From NCBI GenBank assembly GCA_002747015.1, contig NVXI01000001.1, positions 55,090 to 119,089 of the forward strand: 64,000 nt of DNA, written 5' to 3'. This DNA comes from Zetaproteobacteria bacterium. Its GTDB lineage: Bacteria; Pseudomonadota; Alphaproteobacteria; Micavibrionales; Micavibrionaceae. Shown in pieces: positions 9,191 through 18,049 of this stretch (the first letter of the stretch is position 1; every line of letters begins with the position of its first letter). The notes under the pieces are model-generated. The model ran no database searches. It had not been told where the DNA came from and saw only the letters and a list, made by a program, of their open reading frames with translations. Both the position numbers and the translations under genes were made by a program.

Positions 9191-9940
9191 ATGTACCACA
9201 AAATCACATGTTTTTTGCCGATTTTTTTGCTTTTTATTACGTTAAGCACAAAGCTCAGCGCACAAGAAACGAATCCTGCCACTATTTGCCATGTAAAAGA
9301 TAGAACCTGCATTCTAGAAAAAACTGTAAAAAACACCGCATCTATAAACAACACGACATGGCGAGACCAAACATATCGTGAAATTGCAAAAACCTACGCC
9401 TTTGACGGAGAATTCGAACGAGCAATCCAAATCATCTCTAAAATACAAACACCTGATACAAAGGCAATGACCATACGCGGCATCGGAATGACACTAGCGG
9501 CACAAAAACACCCCCCAAAAGAACTGAATAGAATGTTCTCAATCCTACGCGTGGAAGCCGAAAAAATATCTCACCCTGCCTCTTATGCCATCGCACTAAC
9601 ATATATCGCCATGGCCCAAGCCTTTGCAAATGATAATGAAGGCGCATGGAAAACAGCCTCTGACATGAAAAATGATGCTTTGCGTCATAAAGCCTACGGT
9701 GAAACTGCCGAAATTCAGGCCGAAAAGGGCGATTTCAAATCAGCACAAATCAGCATCGAGGAAATTGACAGCCTTGCATTCAGAAACAAAGCCTATAACA
9801 CCGTTTCCAGGATACTTTCCGACCATGCTCTATTTCAAGACGCATATATCGCCGCAAACGCAATTACAAACCCCTATAAAAAAGCACAAGCAATACAACA
9901 TATGCTGGATAAACAAAGACCAAGAGATGTAAAACATTAA
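9191..9940 (+). CDS. Secreted helical-repeat (TPR-like) protein upstream of ftsE
   Basis: A 249-residue exported protein with a clear signal peptide (MYHKITCFLPIFLLFITLS, then KLSAQ with a likely cleavage after A). The mature part consists of about five alternating helical units with recurring A-x-x-I-A-x-x-x-A and KA-x-x-x-I patterns, such as YREIAKTYAFDGEFERAI and AYGETAEIQAEKGDFKSA, resembling tetratricopeptide repeats. The ATG at 9191 is chosen because AGGAAAG lies 5 bases upstream. The stop is 1 base before ftsE, so this gene is very probably co-transcribed and translationally coupled with ftsEX. A periplasmic partner role is an inference from position. Confidence 0.75.
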   Translation: MYHKITCFLPIFLLFITLSTKLSAQETNPATICHVKDRTCILEKTVKNTASINNTTWRDQTYREIAKTYAFDGEFERAIQIISKIQTPDTKAMTIRGIGMTLAAQKHPPKELNRMFSILRVEAEKISHPASYAIALTYIAMAQAFANDNEGAWKTASDMKNDALRHKAYGETAEIQAEKGDFKSAQISIEEIDSLAFRNKAYNTVSRILSDHALFQDAYIAANAITNPYKKAQAIQHMLDKQRPRDVKH

Positions 9941-9941
9941 T

Positions 9942-10643
9942 ATGATAAAATTCGAAAATATTGGATTTCAGTATAACGAAAATGGTGAAGAAATTCTCCA
10001 TGATATAAATTTTACACTTCAATCAGGTTCATATCATTTTTTAACCGGCCCCAGTGGTTCTGGGAAAACATCGCTTATGAATTTAATGTCCCTAGGTAAC
10101 ATGCCTACAAGTGGACAGATGACTATGTTTGGCAAAAAAATAGGCCTGCTTAAGCGCGAAAACCTATTCGAGTTACGTCAACGCATTGGTGTTGTTTTTC
10201 AAGATTTTCGCTTGCTAAAACACCTCTCTATTTTTGATAATGTCGCTCTGCCATTGCGCATCATGGGTGAGTCTGATGAAAACATCAAAAACCATGTGAA
10301 TGAGCTTCTTGACTGGGTTGGCCTAGAAAAACATAAAAACAACTTACCTCCAACATTATCAGGTGGGCAACAACAACGCGTCGCCATCGCACGCGCCGTC
10401 ATTGGAAGACCGAAGCTCCTTCTCGCGGATGAACCAACAGGCAATCTAGATGACGAAATAGGTTTTCGCCTAATGGGACTGTTCGAACAGCTCAACCGCA
10501 TGGGTACAACCATTGTCATCGCAACGCATAACGCGAATATTATTGAACAATTCGGCCACTCATGTTTAACACTTGTAGACGGGACATTAGCCTCCCCCCC
10601 CTCACATACACCAATCGCACAGAAGATCCGCAATGTTTTCTAA
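9942..10643 (+). CDS. ftsE: Cell division ATP-binding protein FtsE
   Basis: FtsE is the ABC ATPase of the FtsEX complex, which in well-studied bacteria links the cytoplasmic division ring to periplasmic cell-wall hydrolase activation. All ABC motifs are present: Walker A G36-PSGSGKTS-44, the Q loop in VVFQDFRLL, signature LSGGQQQR (139-146), Walker B LLLADEP (159-165) and the switch histidine in VIATHNAN. The 233-residue length is normal. Its end overlaps ftsX by 11 bases. A run of eight C near the 3' end (10594-10601) is in frame. Confidence 0.96.
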   Translation: MIKFENIGFQYNENGEEILHDINFTLQSGSYHFLTGPSGSGKTSLMNLMSLGNMPTSGQMTMFGKKIGLLKRENLFELRQRIGVVFQDFRLLKHLSIFDNVALPLRIMGESDENIKNHVNELLDWVGLEKHKNNLPPTLSGGQQQRVAIARAVIGRPKLLLADEPTGNLDDEIGFRLMGLFEQLNRMGTTIVIATHNANIIEQFGHSCLTLVDGTLASPPSHTPIAQKIRNVF

Positions 10644-11628
10644 AATCAAAAAACAACTACAGCCCAAAATAAAAAATCTAACCATCGCGCTAGAGAAAAA
10701 CCCTTTCGTAATGCGCATGCTTAAGAATTTAGGTTTTCGTGATTACGATCTGCCATTAGACCAAAGTGAAGACTCTCGATTTTTAGTTCTGCTTATCGCT
10801 CTAATGAGCTTCCTAAGCGTTTTGGCTTGCAGCGGTACATTTGCCCTAAACGATATGACCGCGCGATGGTCATCAGGGCTAGAAAACAAGGTCACCATTG
10901 AGATTGCCGTCGAAACAAAGGATGGGCACCTCCTCTCGAATAGTACTGTGCGAAAAGAAACTAAAAAACTTGCCATAGGCTTAAAAAACAACCCAATGAT
11001 AAAATCTCTTGCCGTTCTAAGTAGTGCAGAGATACAAGAGCTAATATCCCCATGGATTGGCGACAGCCTTGCCATAAACGACATTCCCCTCCCTGGTCTA
11101 ATCGCAATTGAGCTGCGCAATACAGATCAAAAAAGCCTAAACACACTGGAAAGTGACATGCTTAAAATCTCAAAATACGCACGCCTTGAGACTCACCATG
11201 AATGGCTTGGAGACCTTATAAATTTTACCAGAACGCTCAAAAATCTATCCTTATTTATTACCCTTATCATTACGGGGGCAACCATTACCGCAATAACAGC
11301 AGGCATCCGCACACGCCTTGCCATCCATAAGAAAGAAGTTCTATTACTCCACGCCATGGGAGCAACAGATCACTACATCGCGCGGCAATTTCAACGTCAT
11401 GCAATGATTTTATCACTAAAAGGTGGCCTAATCGGCACAACTTTAGGCCTTATTATTACAGCGATTGTCATCATACTTTCCACAAATTCTGGTACAACAC
11501 TTATTCCAACAATACAGATCAACACCACCGCAATCTTGCTCTTATGCTCAATTCCAATCATAGCTTCCTTGATCGCAACACTTACTTCGCGATTTACGGT
11601 CTTGCGCAATCTGTCAAAAATACCGTAA
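10633..11628 (+). CDS. ftsX: Cell division protein FtsX
   Basis: FtsX is the membrane subunit of FtsEX. The 331-residue protein has a cytoplasmic N-terminus with a first span at about residues 51-72 ([18 protein letters not shown]), a large extracytoplasmic loop (about 73-200, where hydrolase regulators bind in other bacteria), and three C-terminal spans ([17 protein letters not shown], the stretch around [18 protein letters not shown], and [17 protein letters not shown]). The cytoplasmic segment [19 protein letters not shown] between spans is characteristic. It overlaps ftsE by 11 bases and is 11 bases ahead of the YdcF-like gene. Confidence 0.95.
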   Translation: MFSKIKKQLQPKIKNLTIALEKNPFVMRMLKNLGFRDYDLPLDQSEDSRFLVLLIALMSFLSVLACSGTFALNDMTARWSSGLENKVTIEIAVETKDGHLLSNSTVRKETKKLAIGLKNNPMIKSLAVLSSAEIQELISPWIGDSLAINDIPLPGLIAIELRNTDQKSLNTLESDMLKISKYARLETHHEWLGDLINFTRTLKNLSLFITLIITGATITAITAGIRTRLAIHKKEVLLLHAMGATDHYIARQFQRHAMILSLKGGLIGTTLGLIITAIVIILSTNSGTTLIPTIQINTTAILLLCSIPIIASLIATLTSRFTVLRNLSKIP

Positions 11629-11639
11629 AAGTATCCATT

Positions 11640-12194
11640 ATGTTTAAGAAAATGTTGAAAGCTTTTATGTTTATTGCACTGATCCTGTGGATTAGTGGCT
11701 ACGGCCTGTTTATGATGAACACGCTATCGCGTTCTATCATCCAACCGCACACAAAAACAGATGCAATTATTGTGCTGACTGGCGGGAATCATCGCATCCA
11801 AAGCGGTCTTTCTTTATTTGCCTCTGGTCTTTCGCAAAACTTATTTATCACAGGTGTGCATGAAGCCGTAAAAAAGGAAGATATAACCCAAATTTCTGAT
11901 TGCTGCATTACTTTAGGACACAAAGCAACAACAACACTGGAAAACGCCTATGAGACAAAAGAATGGATTAAGGCGCAAAATATTAAAACCATTCGTCTTG
12001 TAACATCTGCCTACCATATGGATCGCGCACTTTTAGAGTTCAGAAACGCCATCCCAAATATTGAGATAATCCCACATCCAATACATGAAGATAAAAAACA
12101 GTTGCATGATATCAACTTCTGGAGAATTACATTCAGTGAATATAACAAAAATCTATTTCGCATTGTCATTCTAATGCTAGCAAATAAAGGATAG
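11640..12194 (+). CDS. YdcF/SanA-like DUF218 membrane-anchored protein
   Basis: A 184-residue DUF218 protein with an N-terminal membrane anchor (FMFIALILWISGYGLFMM) followed by the conserved domain: TDAIIVLTGG near the start, GLSLFASGLSQNLFITG, the TTLENAYETKEW motif and VTSAYHMDRA. Proteins of this group (YdcF, SanA, ElyC) act at the envelope, and some affect the undecaprenyl carrier or vancomycin resistance, but the biochemical activity is unclear. The ATG at 11640 is preferred because the in-frame extension to 11544 lies inside ftsX. It belongs to the ftsEX-plsC operon. Confidence 0.88.
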   Translation: MFKKMLKAFMFIALILWISGYGLFMMNTLSRSIIQPHTKTDAIIVLTGGNHRIQSGLSLFASGLSQNLFITGVHEAVKKEDITQISDCCITLGHKATTTLENAYETKEWIKAQNIKTIRLVTSAYHMDRALLEFRNAIPNIEIIPHPIHEDKKQLHDINFWRITFSEYNKNLFRIVILMLANKG

Positions 12195-12204
12195 AAAAAA
12201 TAAT

Positions 12205-13629
12205 ATGCCTCCGTTTTTCATTCGCTCAACCATCTTCAATCTGTGCTTTTATATTTTAACAGCAGTGAGCTGCATTTTATTGCTGCCAACGTTATTCTTA
12301 CCCCGCAATATATTTTTAGGCATCGTTAAGGGCTATTGCTACACCACTACTTTTTTAGAGAAATATATTCTGAGGCTAACTTACGAAGTAAGAGGACAAG
12401 AACACCTCCCTAAAAATGGCGCATATATTGTCGCGGCAAAACACCAATCTGCATATGAAACACTAAAACTTCATCTTCTATTTAACGATCCAGCCGTAGT
12501 TTTAAAAAAAGAATTGCTCAAAATACCACTATGGGGAAAATATCTGGCAAAAAGTGATGTCATTGCAATAGACAGATCCAGTCCAAAACTTGCGATAAAA
12601 TCCATACAAGACGGCGCAAGACACGTTGCAGCACAAGGCCGTCCAATTGTTATTTTTCCACAAGGGACTCGCGTTGAAACACACATTTCTGCAAAAGAAA
12701 AGCCCTATAAAATTGGTATTGTCCGCATGCAAAAGGCAACGAATCTACCAATCATCCCTATGGCTCTGAATACAGGCGTATTTTACCCCCGCAAAAAATG
12801 GTGTAAAACACCAGGGCGCGTCATCTTTGAATTCATGCCGGCAATCGCACCATCTGATAATGCACACGACATTTTAAAGAAAATCCAAATGACCGTAGAG
12901 GAAAAGACAAGTTTACTTATGGAAGAAGGACAACAAAACAGACCATCTAAACCCAATGTAAGAACCTTGTTGCTCTCTTTCATTATACTACTATGCACAA
13001 TCTATACGCTTATATGGTTTGCATCTGCGCATATTACAAAACAGGCAATTACAAACTTCTTAAGCGACATAAAAGAAACCCCTACGATAATTGATTTTAA
13101 AGTACTCCCCCCACAAGTTACTGGATTTCCTGGGAAAATGTATTTATCTCTTCCCACCCAAACAATCAAAACTATGAGAGAAAACATAACCATCGAGTTT
13201 ATTCACGCACAAAGCTGGCCAATGATGGGGATGCCGATCGATATTCAAACAGGCACTATCACACTCTCTCAACAACGTTGGGAAAAGCCCCTATCCTTCG
13301 AGAAACTAAACGCGCAGCTTATCTTTAAAAATGATGTTCTAACTATCAAACATGCCTCTCTGGTAGCAAATACAACGCAAGGGCATGTCTCTGGACAAGT
13401 TAATTTTAACGTATCCCCATACCCCGCGATTAATCTTGATTTAGGACTTGAGAACTTTGCACCATTCCTCATAGAACTTACTCAAAGAAAGATCGTAAAG
13501 CCAAAGGCAGCCATGTTCACAAGCATCGCCCTAAAAGCACTGGAGAAAGATGGCGTAGTACGCACAACACTCACCAGTAATAAACACAAAATATATCTCG
13601 GCCCGATAAAAATACTCGAACTCCCTTAA
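12205..13629 (+). CDS. Fusion: PlsC-type acyltransferase plus DUF2125-like domain
   Basis: The first 240 or so residues are a 1-acylglycerol-3-phosphate acyltransferase: an N-terminal span, the HX4(D/E) catalytic block in KHQSAYETL (Glu in place of the more frequent Asp), the AIDRSS segment, the substrate motif FPQGTR (FPEGTR in many homologues) and LPIIPMALNTG. A second span (LLLSFIILLCTIYTLIWF, about 254-271) then leads into a roughly 200-residue beta-rich region. Its VTGFPGKMYLSLP segment and closing YLGPIKILELP resemble DUF2125. In related genomes these are, to my knowledge, usually neighbouring separate genes. The acyltransferase would make phosphatidic acid at the inner membrane. The role of the C-terminal part is unknown. 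Confidence 0.85.
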   Translation: MPPFFIRSTIFNLCFYILTAVSCILLLPTLFLPRNIFLGIVKGYCYTTTFLEKYILRLTYEVRGQEHLPKNGAYIVAAKHQSAYETLKLHLLFNDPAVVLKKELLKIPLWGKYLAKSDVIAIDRSSPKLAIKSIQDGARHVAAQGRPIVIFPQGTRVETHISAKEKPYKIGIVRMQKATNLPIIPMALNTGVFYPRKKWCKTPGRVIFEFMPAIAPSDNAHDILKKIQMTVEEKTSLLMEEGQQNRPSKPNVRTLLLSFIILLCTIYTLIWFASAHITKQAITNFLSDIKETPTIIDFKVLPPQVTGFPGKMYLSLPTQTIKTMRENITIEFIHAQSWPMMGMPIDIQTGTITLSQQRWEKPLSFEKLNAQLIFKNDVLTIKHASLVANTTQGHVSGQVNFNVSPYPAINLDLGLENFAPFLIELTQRKIVKPKAAMFTSIALKALEKDGVVRTTLTSNKHKIYLGPIKILELP

Positions 13630-13668
13630 ATTAAGGGAAGAGCCTACAACTAAAGAGCAACATATAAA

Positions 13669-14541
13669 CTAATCCTGCCCCTGATCTATGATCGCTTTTC
13701 TGATCGCACGGGTATCGTCAAACCTTTGATAAAGATAATCTCCGTCTCCCTTGCGGATAGCGCGTTGCAGTGCCGTTAAATCTTCTGTAAACCGTTGTAA
13801 TATTTCAAGAACGGCTTCCTTATTATGCAAGAAGACATCGCGCCACATTGTCGGATCAGACGCAGCAATTCGGGTAAAATCACGAAAACCACTTGCAGAA
13901 TATTTAATGACCTCGGATTTTATATCATCTTCCAAATCATTGGCTGTCCCAACAATTGTGTAGGCAATCAAATGCGGTAAATGCGATGTAACCCCCAAAA
14001 CAAGATCATGATGTTTAGCATCCATAATTTCAACGATAGAGCCACATCCCTCCCACAGTTTTGTGACCTTTTCTACGGCTCGAATACTTGTTTCAGGTAA
14101 TGGCGTTAAAATACACCACCGTCCATTAAATAACTCCGCAAAACCAGCTTCCGGCCCTGAAAACTCCGTTCCTGCAATTGGATGAGCTGGCACAATTTCA
14201 ATATCTGAACGGCACAGCGGCTTCATTGCATTAATAACAGCGACTTTCACCGAACCCGTATCCGTTAGAATCGCACCGTCCTTTAGATGTGGTGCGATAC
14301 GTTCCACCACAGAGTGTATTGCACCAACCGGAACACACAAGATAACCATATCCGCCCCCTCAACACTGCGAACCAGATCATCTGTCACGTAATCAGCAAT
14401 GCCAAGCTCAACGACCTTCTGGCAAACCGCTTCGTCACGGTCAGCAGCAACTAATGTTCCTGCGAGTTTATGTTGTTGTATATTTCTGGCAATGGATGAA
14501 CCAATCAATCCCATGCCGATAATTGTAATCTTTTCGATCAT
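13669..14541 (-). CDS. tyrA: Prephenate/arogenate dehydrogenase (TyrA family)
   Basis: This NAD(P)-dependent oxidative decarboxylase makes the tyrosine precursor. The N-terminal Rossmann fold begins ITIIGMGLIGSSIARN. Family motifs follow: LCVPVGAIHSV, DTGSVKVAV, and the catalytic region VPAHPIAGTEFSGPEAG, with the later SHLPHLIAY histidines and SGFRDFTRIAASDPTMW. The 290-residue length fits the monofunctional alphaproteobacterial type. Prephenate versus arogenate preference cannot be read from the sequence. I use the ATG at 14541; a TTG 15 bases upstream is also open. The chorismate mutase gene lies directly upstream on the same strand. Confidence 0.93.
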   Translation of the reverse strand: MIEKITIIGMGLIGSSIARNIQQHKLAGTLVAADRDEAVCQKVVELGIADYVTDDLVRSVEGADMVILCVPVGAIHSVVERIAPHLKDGAILTDTGSVKVAVINAMKPLCRSDIEIVPAHPIAGTEFSGPEAGFAELFNGRWCILTPLPETSIRAVEKVTKLWEGCGSIVEIMDAKHHDLVLGVTSHLPHLIAYTIVGTANDLEDDIKSEVIKYSASGFRDFTRIAASDPTMWRDVFLHNKEAVLEILQRFTEDLTALQRAIRKGDGDYLYQRFDDTRAIRKAIIDQGQD

Positions 14542-14587
14542 CGTAAATTCTTTCAATTAAGGTCAATAATGTATGCTGGTTGAAATT

Positions 14588-15430
14588 TTAGGCAATATCC
14601 GGAATTACCGGATATCCACCGACGGCTTTGCAATATAAACAATCATCGCCCAAAGCATTCTTCAGCTTTCCTATCATGTCAGAGCTTTGATTATAAAACC
14701 CTTCAACTTCCAAAAGATAGGCATCATCACCCTTAAAAAGATTAACTACAGAAAAACCAGCTTTTTTCGCTGCATCCTTTATACGTGCACGGCTTGCCTC
14801 AACATTCAATCTTACCCCTATAAAGCTGATATCATCATCTGATGGCATAAAATCAATTTTCGACACAACAACTGCGCGACCATGGATACCAACATCATTA
14901 CCGACATTAACCTGCCCATAAGGTAACGCGCAGATAATAGATAAATTTTCCTCATTATTCTGATCCAGAAAAGCTGCCCACCACGGTGCAGAAACATCCA
15001 AATCTGACAATGGCAGAACTGCAAAATACGCATCACCATCTCGAACTTCAACAATAGTATTTACATCACCAAAGACCTTCTTCATAGGAATAGCACTACC
15101 AAAATAATTTTTGGCGATATCCCAATAAACACAACCTTTCTCAATATCAGTAGAGATCACAACACTTAAGCCTGTTTGCAAAAGTGAAACGGAGCCGATC
15201 AACTCTCTCCAAATACGTACAACCGTCGCACGGGGTAAAGGTGCCCTATGGCGCGCAAGCAACCGACGCATTAATTTAGCCTCACGCGCAGGATGTACAA
15301 TTTGCAACCCTTCCTTCTTCTTGGCCAGAGCAACAGAAGAGACCAAATCGGCACGCTGCATCAATAAATCATGAACCTGATTATCAATAGAATCTATTTC
15401 AACACGTATATCGCTTAATTTTTTTGACAT
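14588..15430 (-). CDS. Chorismate mutase with a degenerate prephenate dehydratase-like C-terminal part
   Basis: Residues 1-90 are an AroQ-class chorismate mutase (LSDIRVEIDSIDNQVHDLLMQRADLV ends the first helix block; AKKKEG and REAKLMRRLLA follow), converting chorismate to prephenate. The remaining 190 residues resemble the layout of the bifunctional P-protein: a substrate-binding-like region (DAYFAVLPLSDLD) and an ACT-like end (FIGVRLNVEASRARIKD, VNLFKGDDAYLLEVEG, AVGGYPVIP). The dehydratase TRF motif is not visible, so dehydratase activity is doubtful. It is paired with tyrA. Another gene is likely needed for phenylalanine synthesis. Confidence 0.82.
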   Translation of the reverse strand: MSKKLSDIRVEIDSIDNQVHDLLMQRADLVSSVALAKKKEGLQIVHPAREAKLMRRLLARHRAPLPRATVVRIWRELIGSVSLLQTGLSVVISTDIEKGCVYWDIAKNYFGSAIPMKKVFGDVNTIVEVRDGDAYFAVLPLSDLDVSAPWWAAFLDQNNEENLSIICALPYGQVNVGNDVGIHGRAVVVSKIDFMPSDDDISFIGVRLNVEASRARIKDAAKKAGFSVVNLFKGDDAYLLEVEGFYNQSSDMIGKLKNALGDDCLYCKAVGGYPVIPDIA

Positions 15431-15507
15431 AGCACTCTTTTTATCTCACTTTACTACAAGAGTTATTACATACTGCACCTATATAAATCAATGGATCATA
15501 CACATCA

Positions 15508-16560
15508 ATGCCCCTCGTCGCTTATAAAGATTTACCAACGTTTAAACGTCTAGCAGAAGAAGGCCGTACGGTCCTGCCCCCCCAACGCGCACAGCAACAA
15601 GACATCAGAGAAATGCATATCGGACTGCTCAACATGATGCCTGACGCCGCCTTAATGGCAACAGAACGTCAGTTTTTCCGTCTCGTCGGCGAAAGTAACC
15701 AAATCGCACAGCTATACATACACCCATTCACCCTTCCTGAATTGGAACGCAGTGCGAAAACAAAAGAATATATCAATCAATATTATGAAACATTTGAACA
15801 ACTCAAGGCAAATGGGCTAGATGCGTTAATTGTAACGGGAGCTAATGTTTCCGGCACTAATTTAGAAACAGAACCCTTTTGGGAGCCACTCAAAGAAATA
15901 ATGGATTGGGCGCAAAATAACGTTGCATCAACACTATGTTCTTGTCTGGCAACACACGCGGTAATGCAATCACGCTATAACCAAAAACGTTCTGCTCTGC
16001 CTGATGGAAAATTATGGGGTGTCTACAAGCACAATGTCATGAACCGAAAACATCCACTCGTACGCAATATGAACACCGTTTTTGATGTCCCACATTCTAG
16101 ACATAACACAATCACACAAGAACAATTTGATGCAGCAGGCATGAATACGCTTATCGCTTCAAAAGAAGCAGGCACACATATTGCCGTCAGCCCTGATGGT
16201 TTCCGCCTTGTCTGTATGCAAGGCCATCCTGAATATGATGCAATCAGCCTGCTTAAAGAATATCAACGTGAAATCACGCTCTATAAGTCAGGAGAACATG
16301 ATACACCACCGCCAATGCCTGCCAATTACTTTGGTGCAGAAGCAATTGAACAATTGATGCTGTATAACCCTGAAACAATGAGAAAACAAGAGATTATAAG
16401 CCTGAATGAAAGCCTGTCCCACATAATTGAAAACACATGGACAGATAGTGCACGCAGCATACTCGCCAGCTGGATTGGTCTCGTATACAAAATCACAAAT
16501 GTGGATAGAAAAAAACAATTCATGGATGGAATTGATCCCAATAATCCTCTGGGGATATAA
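15508..16560 (+). CDS. metA: Homoserine O-acyltransferase, MetA family
   Basis: MetA activates homoserine with an acyl-CoA in the first committed step of methionine synthesis. The 350-residue protein has the glutamine-amidotransferase-like fold with nucleophile C146 in STLCSCLATHA, and H240 and E242 in MQGHPEYD. The N-terminal LNMMPDAALMATERQF block is diagnostic. Whether succinyl-CoA or acetyl-CoA is used cannot be settled by name, since MetA specificity depends on a few active-site residues. A run of seven C at 15577-15583 is in frame. I looked for a SAM-II riboswitch in the 77-base divergent gap upstream and saw none. Confidence 0.93.
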   Translation: MPLVAYKDLPTFKRLAEEGRTVLPPQRAQQQDIREMHIGLLNMMPDAALMATERQFFRLVGESNQIAQLYIHPFTLPELERSAKTKEYINQYYETFEQLKANGLDALIVTGANVSGTNLETEPFWEPLKEIMDWAQNNVASTLCSCLATHAVMQSRYNQKRSALPDGKLWGVYKHNVMNRKHPLVRNMNTVFDVPHSRHNTITQEQFDAAGMNTLIASKEAGTHIAVSPDGFRLVCMQGHPEYDAISLLKEYQREITLYKSGEHDTPPPMPANYFGAEAIEQLMLYNPETMRKQEIISLNESLSHIIENTWTDSARSILASWIGLVYKITNVDRKKQFMDGIDPNNPLGI

Positions 16561-16630
16561 ACCTTGGAAAATGGAATGATTCTTGCGTCTACATTACACA
16601 GGAACTCATTTTTTTTAGGTTAATTTATCC

Positions 16631-17245
16631 ATGGATATTTCAAATACGCTTCCGCCAAACCTTATACAGCAAGAGAAGAACGTCGATATACAAATGCAAG
16701 AAATTGCAAAGACTGTTAAATCCACACAGAATATCAGGCAACAAACGCTGGGTAATACGGAAATAAATACCAGCGGCATGAATAGAACTACAAATCAGGG
16801 CAATGTAAACGCCGCCCTAATCGCCGATGATAGTGTCCGCACTCTACTTTATACACAGGAAAATGCATTCAAAAAAACAGACAAAGACACTGACACAACG
16901 ACAAAAAGCAGTGCCGTTGAAGAGTTTCTAGAATTTATGTCAAAAACACCAGAAGAACGCTGGCGTGAGCAAATCCTTAAAAGTATGGGTCTAACCGAAG
17001 AACAGCTTGCCGCTCTCCCACCAGAAGAGCGCGAGGAAGTTGAAGAGAAAATTATCAAAATCATTGAAGATAAAATTGAAAATGCTATCGCCAATAAGCA
17101 AAGGGAAAGTGTAATAAAAGGCCAGATATCATCCATGCAAAACCAGCGTGAAATGCAAAGCATCCTTAAAAATACAGATGATCCTATAAAGGCGGCGCTA
17201 GATATCGCGCAAGCACAGAATGATAAAAACGAAGATTTAACCTAA
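16631..17245 (+). CDS. Hypothetical charged protein with helical C-terminal half
   Basis: A 204-residue protein that I cannot name. There is no signal peptide or membrane segment. The first half is polar and low in structure (many N, T, Q). From about residue 100 comes a helical region: SMGLTEEQLAALPPEERE, followed by a long charged helix (VEEKIIKIIEDKIENAI) likely to form a coiled coil. The pattern resembles small conserved helical modules annotated only as hypothetical in alphaproteobacteria. Its stop overlaps the convergent methyltransferase gene by 4 bases. Confidence 0.65.
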   Translation: MDISNTLPPNLIQQEKNVDIQMQEIAKTVKSTQNIRQQTLGNTEINTSGMNRTTNQGNVNAALIADDSVRTLLYTQENAFKKTDKDTDTTTKSSAVEEFLEFMSKTPEERWREQILKSMGLTEEQLAALPPEEREEVEEKIIKIIEDKIENAIANKQRESVIKGQISSMQNQREMQSILKNTDDPIKAALDIAQAQNDKNEDLT

Positions 17246-18033
17246 CACTTTTCATTCTTTGGTGAAAAATTCTGAGGAATGACACCACCGCTTCCCTGCA
17301 GCAATTCTTTAGTCTTGGCCAAAACGGCCGAGCCAGTCCCCGTTTTATCAATGCTCGCATAAATTTGCTTGCTCATTTCCATCATATGAACCCCTGCAAC
17401 AAACGGGAATATATTCCCTGCCATGCGCTCTATCAAATTTGCAGATTTCATCATAATTGGCGAATCAGGAATCGGCGGTACAAACAACGCGGCTTTATGC
17501 CGCTCCTGAACAAACATATTATCACGTAAATAAGCCCCCAATTGAGACGCTGTAAACGGGTGTCCATGACCAAATGGCGACCAGTCCGCCCGCGCCCAAA
17601 CCCCCATTCGGTTCGGAACAATAACCAACAAGCGACCATTCGCCTTTAATACCCGCCATATTTCTTGCAAAGTTTCATGTATATGGTCAGAATTTTCTAA
17701 ATAATGCACAAGCAATATCCTATCTATTGAACTATTCTCAATTGGCATAGAAAATTCATCAGAGATAAACCCCATATTTTTAGAATCAGCACACCAATGC
17801 CCAATAACATTATCGGGCAAACATTGCCTTGGCTTTAATGCTGTCATGGCAATAACCCGTTCTGCTGTATCACACCACGGTGTAAGGTATGGCAATGCAT
17901 AACCGCACCCTAAAATACGCAACCCATGCAAATCTTCCCAAAACTCATCAATATGAGATTGTAGAATACCCTGAACGATATTCCCTATATCGCTATCATA
18001 AAAATTTTGTAAATCTGAAATAGAAAAATACAT
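17242..18033 (-). CDS. Class I SAM-dependent methyltransferase
   Basis: A 263-residue methyltransferase of the Methyltransf_11 type. The SAM-binding motif I region is LRILGCGYALPYLTPW (weak glycine loop). The motif around residues 105-115 reads DRILLVHYLENSDH, and EIWRVLKANGRLLVIVPN is the usual motif following the acceptor strand. The segment GHGHPFTASQL further on is shared by an alphaproteobacterial subgroup. The substrate is unknown. Its stop overlaps the upstream convergent gene by 4 bases. It lies 16 bases behind the mutT-like gene on the same strand and probably shares its transcript. Confidence 0.88.
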   Translation of the reverse strand: MYFSISDLQNFYDSDIGNIVQGILQSHIDEFWEDLHGLRILGCGYALPYLTPWCDTAERVIAMTALKPRQCLPDNVIGHWCADSKNMGFISDEFSMPIENSSIDRILLVHYLENSDHIHETLQEIWRVLKANGRLLVIVPNRMGVWARADWSPFGHGHPFTASQLGAYLRDNMFVQERHKAALFVPPIPDSPIMMKSANLIERMAGNIFPFVAGVHMMEMSKQIYASIDKTGTGSAVLAKTKELLQGSGGVIPQNFSPKNEKC

Positions 18034-18049
18034 CTCGAGACCTTTTATA

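Noticed and set aside
13621..13645. Palindromic sequence CTCCCTTAA/TTAAGGGA at the plsC stop as terminator
   Set aside because: The arms leave almost no loop and there is no T run on either strand.
15431..15507. Possible SAM-II or other SAM riboswitch in front of metA
   Set aside because: The spacer is only 77 bases, shared with a divergent gene, and shows no SAM-II pseudoknot-like conserved sequences.
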